DNA of 5,935 nt from NIOZ-UU13 sp041862635 (GCA_041862635.1 JBGVTO010000224.1:1-5935); one strand, 5' to 3'. Counted from the first letter of the stretch, positions 1 through 4,746 are shown. Program-made: numbers and translations. Notes: a model not told the origin generated them from the sequence alone.

Positions 1-128
1 TCATTTATTCTCCGAGGGGACACTCCAAGACATCGACCAAGCTGATTTTGGCTTATGTTCATAGGCTTTAAGAATTCTTCGAAAAGCACCTCGCCCGGAT
101 GTAAAGGAGGAATCTTGCTCTTTCCCAT
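1..128 (-). CDS. higA: HigA-type antitoxin, XRE-family HTH protein (partial, C-terminus off window)
   Basis: This is the N-terminal 42 codons of an antitoxin that would neutralise the toxin encoded just upstream and repress the shared promoter. The visible protein begins MGKSKIPPLHPGEVLFEEFL, followed by KPMNISQNQLG and SPRRIN. The HPGE-LFEEFL-KPM opening, then S-Q-QLG and V-P/S-RRIN, is the hallmark of HigA/VapI-like XRE helix-turn-helix antitoxins. The ATG at 126-128 lies 10 nt after the toxin stop, and a strong Shine-Dalgarno (GAGGTGAG, 133-140) overlaps that stop, so the pair is probably translationally coupled. The gene is cut by the left edge and the rest of the HTH domain is not visible. 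The family call is firm; the higA symbol follows the toxin-first order and is used in the broad sense. Confidence 0.88.
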   Translation of the reverse strand, partial: MGKSKIPPLHPGEVLFEEFLKPMNISQNQLGRCLGVSPRRIN

Positions 129-132
129 TTTT

Positions 133-140
133 CTCACCTC
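133..140 (-). promoter_or_regulatory. Strong Shine-Dalgarno of the antitoxin gene
   Basis: On the minus strand GAGGTGAG precedes the antitoxin ATG, with about 8 nt between GAGG and the start codon. It overlaps the toxin stop codon (TGA, 139-141). It is one of only two convincing Shine-Dalgarno sites in the window, and it contrasts with the toxin gene, which has none. This would favour antitoxin over toxin synthesis from one mRNA. Confidence 0.75.
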
Positions 141-420
141 AATGATAATCTGTAATTTCTACCTCTAAGGCATTATTGTCTATCCACTTAAAACAAACTC
201 GCCATTGGTCATTAATCCGAATGCTATATTGTCCTTTTCTTTGACCGGTTAACTTTTCCAGCCTGTTAGCCGGTGGGACTTTCAAATCGATTAGCGTTTT
301 ACTCCTATCAATCATGCGTAGTTTTCTGAAAGCTACTTTTTGAATATTGCGAGGCAGCTTCTTAGAGTATTCACGGCAGAAGATTTTCTCTGTTTCTTTA
401 CATTTAAAGGTTTTGATCAT
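139..420 (-). CDS. higB: HigB-type toxin, RelE/ParE-superfamily mRNA interferase
   Basis: This 93-residue protein has the full length expected of HigB-type toxins, which cleave mRNA on the ribosome. The diagnostic block lies at residues 60-78: GQRKGQYSIRINDQWRVCF, preceded by PPANRLEKL (49-57). The C-terminus is EITDYH. Asp91, Tyr92 and His93 correspond to the C-terminal Asp-Tyr-His group that belongs to the active site in Proteus HigB. The start at 418-420 is the only ATG that gives a complete N-terminus, although no Shine-Dalgarno precedes it. The antitoxin follows 10 nt downstream, the toxin-first order typical of higBA rather than relBE. A near-consensus promoter lies immediately upstream and contains a palindrome that could be the HigA operator. 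No truncation or loss of key residues is seen, so the toxin looks intact. Substrate specificity cannot be read from sequence. Confidence 0.93.
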   Translation of the reverse strand: MIKTFKCKETEKIFCREYSKKLPRNIQKVAFRKLRMIDRSKTLIDLKVPPANRLEKLTGQRKGQYSIRINDQWRVCFKWIDNNALEVEITDYH

Positions 421-431
421 AAACCAATTAA

Positions 432-460
432 ATTATATAACGCATAACGTTATTAGTCAA
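432..460 (-). promoter_or_regulatory. Sigma-70-type promoter of the higBA operon
   Basis: On the minus strand a -35 element TTGACT (455-460, five of six consensus bases) is followed by exactly 17 nt and a perfect -10 element TATAAT (432-437). Only 11 nt separate the -10 from the toxin ATG, so transcription should start about 3-6 nt before the start codon. The toxin mRNA would then be leaderless or nearly so. This is the best-looking promoter in the window. Confidence 0.82.
438..454 (-). promoter_or_regulatory. Putative antitoxin operator in the promoter spacer
   Basis: The 17-bp spacer between -35 and -10 contains the perfect 10-bp palindrome ATAACGTTAT (444-453). A second ATAACG copy at 437-442 lies one base from it. 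XRE antitoxins such as HigA repress their own operon by binding short palindromes over the promoter, so this is the natural candidate for autoregulation. The palindrome is seen directly; its role is inferred. Confidence 0.55.
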
Positions 461-507
461 GTACAATTTTCAAATATTTGTAATTTTTTACGCGGAATTC
501 AAGAATC

Positions 508-541
508 TCCTGAAATCGCATGTTTCCTGTGTATTTCAGGA
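508..541. repeat. 9-bp inverted repeat in the spacer upstream of higB
   Basis: TCCTGAAAT (508-516) and ATTTCAGGA (533-541) form a perfect 9-bp stem with a 16-nt loop. It lies between the stop codon of the 85-aa gene and the higBA promoter, which are on the same strand. It could slow or stop read-through into the toxin operon, but no U-run follows it on either strand, so it is not a classical intrinsic terminator. The rest of 461-589 holds nothing recognisable. Confidence 0.4.
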
Positions 542-589
542 TCATAAAGGGGGTTTGCAGCATACCATACAGGTTCTGTCTCATTTCTT

Positions 590-847
590 TTACGACCCGT
601 GTGCAAATGCTCGTGTGGCTTCTTCCGGAATCTCGATGGGAAGAAAAAACTCCCGCGGATAGAGATAATCTTCCCCGGATTCATCAATAACCCGAATTTG
701 CCCATGAGCCTCAGCCTGAGGGTCCGGAACGCACTGATATATCTTACGCGCTTCCAGTGAGGCTGGATACTTCTCGTTGCTAACGCAAAGAACGTAATGT
801 TGTTTGTCTGATTTAATATCACTGATGAGTTCAAAATCCTTGACCAT
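590..847 (-). CDS. Small conserved-looking hypothetical protein, 85 aa
   Basis: This encodes an acidic soluble protein of 85 residues with no signal peptide or membrane segment. The start ATG (845-847) is the only methionine in the frame. The protein opens with an alternating hydrophobic pattern (FELISDI, HYVLCVSN), and its centre reads IRVIDESGEDYLYPREFF (residues 51-68), followed by LPIEIPEEATRAF. The pattern suggests a compact beta-rich fold with a conserved Asp-Glu-Ser-Gly-Glu-Asp-Tyr-Leu-Tyr-Pro core. Proteins of this look occur as uncharacterised small ORFs in many bacteria, to my recollection, but I know no assigned function. It is single-gene, divergent from murF and upstream of a toxin-antitoxin operon on the same strand. 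A TATAAT box lies 7 nt before the ATG, implying a leaderless transcript. Coding status is supported by composition and start context; function is unknown. Confidence 0.72.
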   Translation of the reverse strand: MVKDFELISDIKSDKQHYVLCVSNEKYPASLEARKIYQCVPDPQAEAHGQIRVIDESGEDYLYPREFFLPIEIPEEATRAFAHGS

Positions 848-867
848 CTATAAAATTATAGCATAAT
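840..867 (+). promoter_or_regulatory. Candidate murF promoter, overlapping the divergent one
   Basis: On the plus strand TTGACC (840-845) and CATAAT (862-867) each match five of six consensus bases, with a 16-nt spacer. The -10 elements of the two divergent promoters are separated by one base (855-860 and 862-867) and sit in the symmetric stretch ATTATAGCATAAT. Transcription would start near 874, giving murF a leader of about 55 nt. The -35 box lies across the start codon of the 85-aa gene. Prediction from sequence only. Confidence 0.45.
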
Positions 868-883
868 TTCGTTGTATCGACAA
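855..883 (-). promoter_or_regulatory. Promoter of the 85-aa gene, predicted leaderless
   Basis: On the minus strand TTGTCG (878-883, four of six consensus bases) is separated by 17 nt from a perfect TATAAT (855-860). The start codon begins only 7 nt further on, so initiation at the normal distance would fall at or within a base or two of the A of the ATG. No Shine-Dalgarno is present. The element overlaps the divergent murF promoter. Confidence 0.55.
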
Positions 884-929
884 GTATTTGTCTTATCGGA
901 ATTATAGAGTAAATTTCTCGAATGCGAAA

Positions 930-2420
930 ATGAAGAAGTTTTCGATAGCAGATTTGGCCGGAATAATAAAGGCTCGCCCCAAGGCGTCGGAATATTCAAT
1001 ACGAGATTTTACCGGTGTAAGTACCGACTCGCGTACTATCAAGCCCGGCGACTGCTTCTTTGCTATACCCGGCGAGAATTTCGATGGTCACGATTATGTA
1101 GATGACGCCTTTGCAAAAGGCGCTGTCTGTGCCGTGGTCAGTAAAGACATCCCCGTCAGCAAACCGAACGATAAACCCATTCTTAAAGTTGAGGATACTA
1201 TAAAAGCCCTCGGCGACCTTGCCGGAGAATACCGCCGGCAATCCGGCTTCAAAGTAGTTGCGATAACAGGCTCAGCAGGCAAAACAACTACAAAGGAAAT
1301 AGCATATCAGGCCTTACATCAACACTTCAGAGTCCATCAGTCGCCGAGGAGTTTTAATAATAATATTGGCCTGCCCCTGACCCTGCTCGGCGCAGAGGCG
1401 GATGACCAGATAGTCATCGCCGAACTCGGCAGCAATCATCCCGGCGAGATAGCTCATCTGACCCGTATCGCCGCGCCGGACATCGCAATGGTAACCAATG
1501 TTCATCCGGCCCACTTAGAAGGATTCGGTGACCTCCAGACAATTATACAGGAAAAGCTCTCTATATCCGAAGGACTTAAGTCGGATGGTGTTTTCATAAT
1601 CAACGCTGATTTCGACCGGTTGGTCAGTGCCTGCCGGGCCAAAGGCACCAAATTCGTAACGTTCGGCAAATCAGATGGTTCCGACTACCAGGCACGCAAT
1701 ATCAGCTACGAGGCCTCAGCCAGCCGGTTCACTGTCGATAGTACAGAAGTTTATTTGCCGTTGCCCGGCCCCGGAAATGTCGAAAACGCGCTTGCCGCCT
1801 GGGCTGTTTGCAGCCAGCTTGGTCTGGCTGTCGATGATTTCGCAAAGGCTGTCAAGACCCTCTCACCCGCTTCTATGCGGGCCGAGCTGCTGCAAATCGG
1901 GACCCTAACGGTATTAAATGATTGCTACAACGCAAACCCGGCTTCAATGAGAAATGCCCTGGATATATTGACCGGCCTGGACCCAGCCGGAAAACGCAGA
2001 TTGGTATTTATCTGCGGCGATATGGCCGAACTCGGACAGCAGACCGAGCGCCTGCATACTGAGCTGGGCACTTCTATCGCACAGGCCAAAGTGCAGCTCT
2101 TGCTGGCCGTGGGCAGGTTTGCGAAAATCACCGCCGAAGCCGCTCGCACCCCCTTTGCTGTCTGCGACAGCAGACAAGGGGGTAAAGCGAGTGCAGGCGC
2201 AAAGACAACCGCCGAAAGCAATTTGGGTTCCCCCCGTCGTTTTGCTTCGCAAAAGCGAAGCAGCGGGGGGGCCCTGCAAATAAAACGTTTCGAAGATACC
2301 ATTTCAGCCTGTAATAATTTGCACGAATTCATAAAAGATTACGATATAATATTAGTGAAAGGTTCGCGCATTGCCCGGCTGGAAATGGTCGTCGAGAAAC
2401 TGAAAGAGCTTTATTCGTAA
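930..2420 (+). CDS. murF: UDP-N-acetylmuramoyl-tripeptide--D-alanyl-D-alanine ligase (MurF) with an in-frame insert
   Basis: Cytoplasmic ATP-dependent ligase that adds D-Ala-D-Ala to UDP-MurNAc-tripeptide, the last soluble step of peptidoglycan precursor synthesis. The N-terminal UDP-substrate domain has GVSTDSRTIKPGDCFFAI (residues 29-46). The ATP-binding P-loop is TGSAGKTTTKE (113-123), followed by SFNNNIGLPLT (141-151) and ELGSNHPGEI (165-174). Lys209 in QEKLS aligns with the lysine of the AKGE stretch in E. coli MurF. The C-terminal domain has YNANPASM (333-340), GDMAELG (363-369) and VKGSR (476-480). From ATG 930 the protein is 496 aa, longer than the usual ~450, because about 44 low-complexity residues (roughly 406-449) are encoded by a palindromic insertion. 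I chose ATG 930, giving MKKFSIADL, over an in-frame TTG at 888, because the family alignment begins there; neither has a Shine-Dalgarno. mraY follows after 117 nt, probably in one operon. Confidence 0.95.
   Translation: MKKFSIADLAGIIKARPKASEYSIRDFTGVSTDSRTIKPGDCFFAIPGENFDGHDYVDDAFAKGAVCAVVSKDIPVSKPNDKPILKVEDTIKALGDLAGEYRRQSGFKVVAITGSAGKTTTKEIAYQALHQHFRVHQSPRSFNNNIGLPLTLLGAEADDQIVIAELGSNHPGEIAHLTRIAAPDIAMVTNVHPAHLEGFGDLQTIIQEKLSISEGLKSDGVFIINADFDRLVSACRAKGTKFVTFGKSDGSDYQARNISYEASASRFTVDSTEVYLPLPGPGNVENALAAWAVCSQLGLAVDDFAKAVKTLSPASMRAELLQIGTLTVLNDCYNANPASMRNALDILTGLDPAGKRRLVFICGDMAELGQQTERLHTELGTSIAQAKVQLLLAVGRFAKITAEAARTPFAVCDSRQGGKASAGAKTTAESNLGSPRRFASQKRSSGGALQIKRFEDTISACNNLHEFIKDYDIILVKGSRIARLEMVVEKLKELYS
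2143..2278 (+). repeat. Palindromic insertion element inside murF, in frame
   Basis: Two strong hairpins lie in a segment that MurF proteins normally lack. Hairpin 1 (2143-2191) pairs CTCGC/GCGAG, ACCCCCTT/AAGGGGGT and GTCTGC/GCAGAC around a GACA loop, with TGCT bulged on the left and AAA on the right. Hairpin 2 (2230-2270) pairs CCCCCCG/CGGGGGG and TGCTTCGC/GCGAAGCA around AAAA. TGCAGG (2192-2197) and CCTGCA (2273-2278) form a further inverted repeat enclosing hairpin 2. The encoded residues (about 406-449) are rich in Ser, Ala, Gly, Arg and Lys and lie between AKITAEAA and IKRFEDTISA, both normal MurF sequence. The boundaries are approximate. The arrangement resembles intragenic palindromic elements such as those of Rickettsia, but I do not recognise this family. 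Confidence 0.78.
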
Positions 2421-2476
2421 CTCGATGCCAGATACTTGAAGCTCGTAACGAGCATCGTAGTCAATTGGCTATTGAG

Positions 2477-2537
2477 AATAGAAAATAGTCAATAGAAATC
2501 AATAGAAAATAATCAATAGAAAATAGTCAATAGAAAA
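2477..2537 (+). repeat. 14-bp tandem repeat array abutting the mraY start codon
   Basis: The unit AATAGAAAATAGTC occurs at 2477-2490 and 2515-2528. A one-base variant (AATAGAAAATAATC) lies at 2501-2514, a shortened copy (AATAGAAATC) at 2491-2500, and a partial copy (AATAGAAAA) at 2529-2537. The last copy ends directly on the mraY ATG at 2538, so the array forms the whole translation initiation leader and supplies no Shine-Dalgarno. The unit is AT-rich and unstructured. The preceding spacer (2421-2476) holds a small GCTCG-TAA-CGAGC hairpin (2441-2453) and nothing else recognisable. Confidence 0.85.
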
Positions 2538-3677
2538 ATGATATACCACTTGTTATGGTATTTGCGAGATGTTTTTACGCACCAGCTCGGCTTCTATGCC
2601 TATCAGAACGTAGTCTTTCGCTCGGTTTCGGCCATACTAACCAGCTTACTCATCGCCCTTATAATCGGACCTAAAATTATTCGCTGGCTGATGCGCAAAA
2701 AAATCGGCGACCGGCCGGAGTTTCATCACGCCACCCTCAACGAGCTGACCAAAGAAAAGGCAAATACACCCACTATGGGCGGCCTGATTATCATTCTCGC
2801 CGCCGTTTCCACTACCTTATTATGGGCAAAGCTGAACAACCCCTTTGTTCAAAAAGCCATTGTGCTGGTGATATGGTTCGGTGCTCTGGGCGGCGTTGAC
2901 GACTGGCTAAAGCTCACCATCGATGTCCGCCACCGGACCAGAAACGGATTAAAACCCTGGGAAAAGCTCATCTTTCAAATCGGTGGTGCAGTACTGATAG
3001 CGTCGTTTCTATACGCCGACTTTGTCAATATAGACGATGCCAAATTATTCTGGCTTCCGTTCTACAAGCATGGCCTGCCGTTAGCCAGCTGGATGTTTAT
3101 ACTGGTAGCGATTTTTTACCTCTCGGCCACCAGCAATGCCGTCAACCTGGCTGACGGCATGGATGGACTGGCCGCCGGCTGCGTTGGAATGGTTGCACTT
3201 GTGCTTGCACTGCTGTGCTTTGTCGCCTCTGAAACGATGTCACGAACCACCCCTGTCACCTGGGCAAGCTATCTTCTGCTGCCTGCTATACCACAGGCCG
3301 GCGAGCTGAGCATCTTTTATTCGGCAATCTTAGGGGCCGTCCTCGGATTCTTGTGGTTCAACTGCCACCCCGCTCAGACCTTTATGGGTGATGTGGGCTC
3401 ACTTCCTTTAGGCGCCGCAATGGGCTACGGGGCTCTGGTAACAAGGAATGAAATCCTGCTCTTAATTATCGGCGGCGTATTCGTCATTGAATTGCTCAGT
3501 GTAGTGCTTCAGGTTGGCTATTTCAAATACACCGGGGGCAAACGGCTTTTTAGATGCGCCCCTATACATCACCATTTTCATCTGATTGGCTGGAGTGAGC
3601 CGCAGGTGGTAGTGCGTTTTTGGCTTTTAGCCGCCGCCTTTGCCGCCCTCGCCTTGGCAACACTGAAAATCCGATAA
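2538..3677 (+). CDS. mraY: Phospho-N-acetylmuramoyl-pentapeptide-transferase (MraY)
   Basis: Polytopic inner-membrane enzyme that transfers phospho-MurNAc-pentapeptide from UDP to undecaprenyl phosphate, making lipid I; it uses the MurF product directly. The 379-residue length is normal or slightly long for the family. Catalytic signatures are intact: Asp121-Asp122 in GGVDDWLK, NAVNLADGMDGLA (200-212), FMGDVGSLPLG (282-292, with Asp285) and KRLFRCAPIHHHF (335-347) with the His triad. TPTMGG (77-82) and the C-terminal VVVRFWLL and LATLKIR match the ends of classical MraY. About ten hydrophobic segments are apparent. The loop before TPTMGG carries HHATLNELTKEKAN, a little longer than in E. coli. 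The ATG at 2538 fits the family N-terminus (MIYHLLWYL); its leader is a 14-bp tandem repeat without a Shine-Dalgarno. It follows murF at 117 nt; murD, its common downstream partner, is absent. Confidence 0.97.
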   Translation: MIYHLLWYLRDVFTHQLGFYAYQNVVFRSVSAILTSLLIALIIGPKIIRWLMRKKIGDRPEFHHATLNELTKEKANTPTMGGLIIILAAVSTTLLWAKLNNPFVQKAIVLVIWFGALGGVDDWLKLTIDVRHRTRNGLKPWEKLIFQIGGAVLIASFLYADFVNIDDAKLFWLPFYKHGLPLASWMFILVAIFYLSATSNAVNLADGMDGLAAGCVGMVALVLALLCFVASETMSRTTPVTWASYLLLPAIPQAGELSIFYSAILGAVLGFLWFNCHPAQTFMGDVGSLPLGAAMGYGALVTRNEILLLIIGGVFVIELLSVVLQVGYFKYTGGKRLFRCAPIHHHFHLIGWSEPQVVVRFWLLAAAFAALALATLKIR

Positions 3678-3811
3678 TCTCTCTCATCCCGAAGTCATTT
3701 GCCTTACATTTAATCTAAATCAAGGCTTAATTGAGAAAATAGTCACCTTAATCTCAAGTTTTCAGCAACTTATGCCGAATTTGTAAAATACCCGCAAAAA
3801 GTTTGTGACAT

Positions 3812-3817
3812 AAGGAG
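3812..3817 (+). promoter_or_regulatory. Shine-Dalgarno of the CBS-domain gene
   Basis: AAGGAG lies 6 nt before the ATG at 3824. It fixes that start codon and is the only clear Shine-Dalgarno on the plus strand of the window. In the rest of 3678-3811 no convincing promoter was found; TAAAAT at 3784-3789 is a possible -10 but has only a poor -35 (TTCAGC, 3761-3766). Confidence 0.7.
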
Positions 3818-3823
3818 TTAGCG

Positions 3824-4228
3824 ATGCTCAGAGCAAGAGACATTATGAATCCAGATGTAATTACTGTTAAAAAAGACACCCCAATATTTGAGGCAGTAAA
3901 GCTCCTCGTGGAGAATAACATCTCAGGCCTGCCCGTGGTCGAAGATGATATGACTTTAATGGGTGTGCTTTCAGAAAAGGATGTTATAGAACTATTCTAC
4001 GAAAGCGAACGGGCTGAGGACAAAACGGTTAATGACTATATGACCTATCCTGCAGTTCATTTTGAAGAGAATAATGCTCTGTTGAATGTTTGTGACTTCT
4101 TGGTAAAGAATATCTTCAGAAGGGTCCCCGTTACATCGGATGGCAGGCTGGTTGGCATAATCAGCATACAGGATATTCTTAACGCCATCCTTCGGCTTAG
4201 GCGGGAAAAAGTGTTCAGCACCAATTAA
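3824..4228 (+). CDS. Stand-alone tandem CBS-domain protein
   Basis: A 134-residue cytoplasmic protein made of two CBS domains and nothing else, i.e. one Bateman module. CBS1 spans about residues 4-60: RARDIMNPDVITV, then NNISGLPVVEDD, then GVLSEKDVIELF. CBS2 spans about 68-126: VNDYMTYPAVHF, then RRVPVTSDGRLVGIISIQDIL. Both domains end with the Ser-x-x-Asp pattern (SEKD, SIQD), where the Asp commonly contacts the ribose of a bound adenine nucleotide. Proteins of this type sense AMP, ATP or related nucleotides and usually act on a partner, which is not identifiable here. The ATG at 3824 has a good Shine-Dalgarno. The gene lies 146 nt after mraY, so it may be a separate transcription unit, and it converges on a membrane protein gene with a 15-nt gap. 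Ligand and target are unknown. Confidence 0.93.
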   Translation: MLRARDIMNPDVITVKKDTPIFEAVKLLVENNISGLPVVEDDMTLMGVLSEKDVIELFYESERAEDKTVNDYMTYPAVHFEENNALLNVCDFLVKNIFRRVPVTSDGRLVGIISIQDILNAILRLRREKVFSTN

Positions 4229-4243
4229 CCGCTCACCAGTTAA

Positions 4244-4525
4244 CTATTCTTCGATATGGATTCGGACGTTCCTTCTGTAGCCTGTTGTGCCGTCGTCGGA
4301 ATTCATTTTGTCTAATTTTCTCTGTGCCAAAAAGATTTTGACAGCGGTAGTTCCGCAAAACAAGCCGACGACAAAGAATACAATAGAGGCAAGTATTGCA
4401 AACAAATCTCGCAGAATATAAACCAGAAATCCGAATCCGATTAGCAGCAATCCTACTATAAAAAGTCCTGCCGCGAAGTTTCTGGACGCTTGTGAAATTA
4501 TATTTGTGTAAGACCGAAAACTCAT
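4244..4525 (-). CDS. Small hypothetical membrane protein with two transmembrane helices
   Basis: A 93-residue protein with a short polar N-terminus (MSFRSYTNIISQASRN), two hydrophobic segments at about residues 17-37 (FAAGLFIVGLLLIGFGFLVY) and 41-65 (from LFAILASIVF to AVKIFL), and a charged C-terminal tail ending RNVRIHIEE. The linker between the helices is only ILRD, so it should form a membrane hairpin with both ends on the same side. The basic tail (LAQRKLDK after helix 2) suggests that both ends are cytoplasmic. I recognise no family. The reading frame is chosen over an overlapping longer frame because only this one gives the hydrophobic/charged pattern of a real membrane protein. The ATG has no good Shine-Dalgarno (GGGA about 7 nt upstream at best). 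It is convergent with the CBS gene and downstream of groEL on the same strand, separated by the repeat-rich spacer. Confidence 0.72.
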   Translation of the reverse strand: MSFRSYTNIISQASRNFAAGLFIVGLLLIGFGFLVYILRDLFAILASIVFFVVGLFCGTTAVKIFLAQRKLDKMNSDDGTTGYRRNVRIHIEE

Positions 4526-4538
4526 ATTCGTATCCCGT

Positions 4539-4746
4539 AAAGTGCCTGAAGCTCAAAGTGCCTAAAGTGAGCTAAAGATTCAGGCTATCAGCGTATCAGA
4601 TTACCAGGTAGTGGGCATCAGGTTATCAGGACATCAGTATCGTTTTTCCTGATATCCTGCTCTGCTGATAACCTGCATCCTGATTTACTGATCTGCTGAT
4701 ATCCATACTTCAGTCACTTTAGACACTTTAGTTCACTTTAGGCACT
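4539..4746. repeat. Repeat-rich spacer forming a large imperfect inverted repeat
   Basis: Outer arms of 21 bp (4557-4577 and 4726-4746) are inverted copies with one mismatch; each contains AGTGCCTAAAGTGA or its complement. AAAGTGCCT is repeated on the left (4539-4547, 4555-4563) and CACTTTAG three times on the right (4715-4722, 4724-4731, 4734-4741). Inside, ATCAG occurs five times in the left half (4587, 4595, 4617, 4625, 4633) and CTGAT five times in the right half (4649, 4665, 4680, 4688, 4696), often 8 nt apart. CAGGTTATCAG (4619-4629) pairs perfectly with CTGATAACCTG (4665-4675). The block follows groEL on the minus strand and could act as a terminator or mRNA-stabilising structure, or be a non-coding mobile remnant. 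No gene is seen in it. Confidence 0.8.

Noticed and set aside
453..584. Minus-strand 43-codon frame beginning MRQNLYGML
   Set aside because: It lacks a ribosome binding site, runs through the inverted repeat and into the higBA -35 box, and resembles no known family.
499..834. Minus-strand 111-codon frame overlapping the 85-aa gene
   Set aside because: It is rich in Arg and Phe without domain pattern; the 85-aa frame has the better start context and a protein-like composition.
888..929. In-frame TTG start that would add 14 residues to MurF
   Set aside because: The extension does not look like MurF, has no Shine-Dalgarno, and the ATG at 930 gives a typical N-terminus.
1925..2332. Long minus-strand frames inside murF
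   Set aside because: They are antisense shadows of a clear gene and have Cys/Ala-rich low-quality translations. They are useful only as evidence that the insert is stop-free in several frames.
3731..3760. Possible terminator after mraY: TTGAG/CTCAA stem followed by GTTTT
   Set aside because: The stem is only 5 bp with a 17-nt loop and a 4-T run, too weak to call.
4233..4556. Minus-strand 107-codon frame overlapping the small membrane protein
   Set aside because: Its translation is Arg/Tyr/Cys-rich without structure; the other frame gives two clean membrane helices.
4539..4746. CRISPR array
   Set aside because: The repeats are 5-9 nt words with no uniform 20-40 nt repeat and unique spacers, and no cas gene is present.
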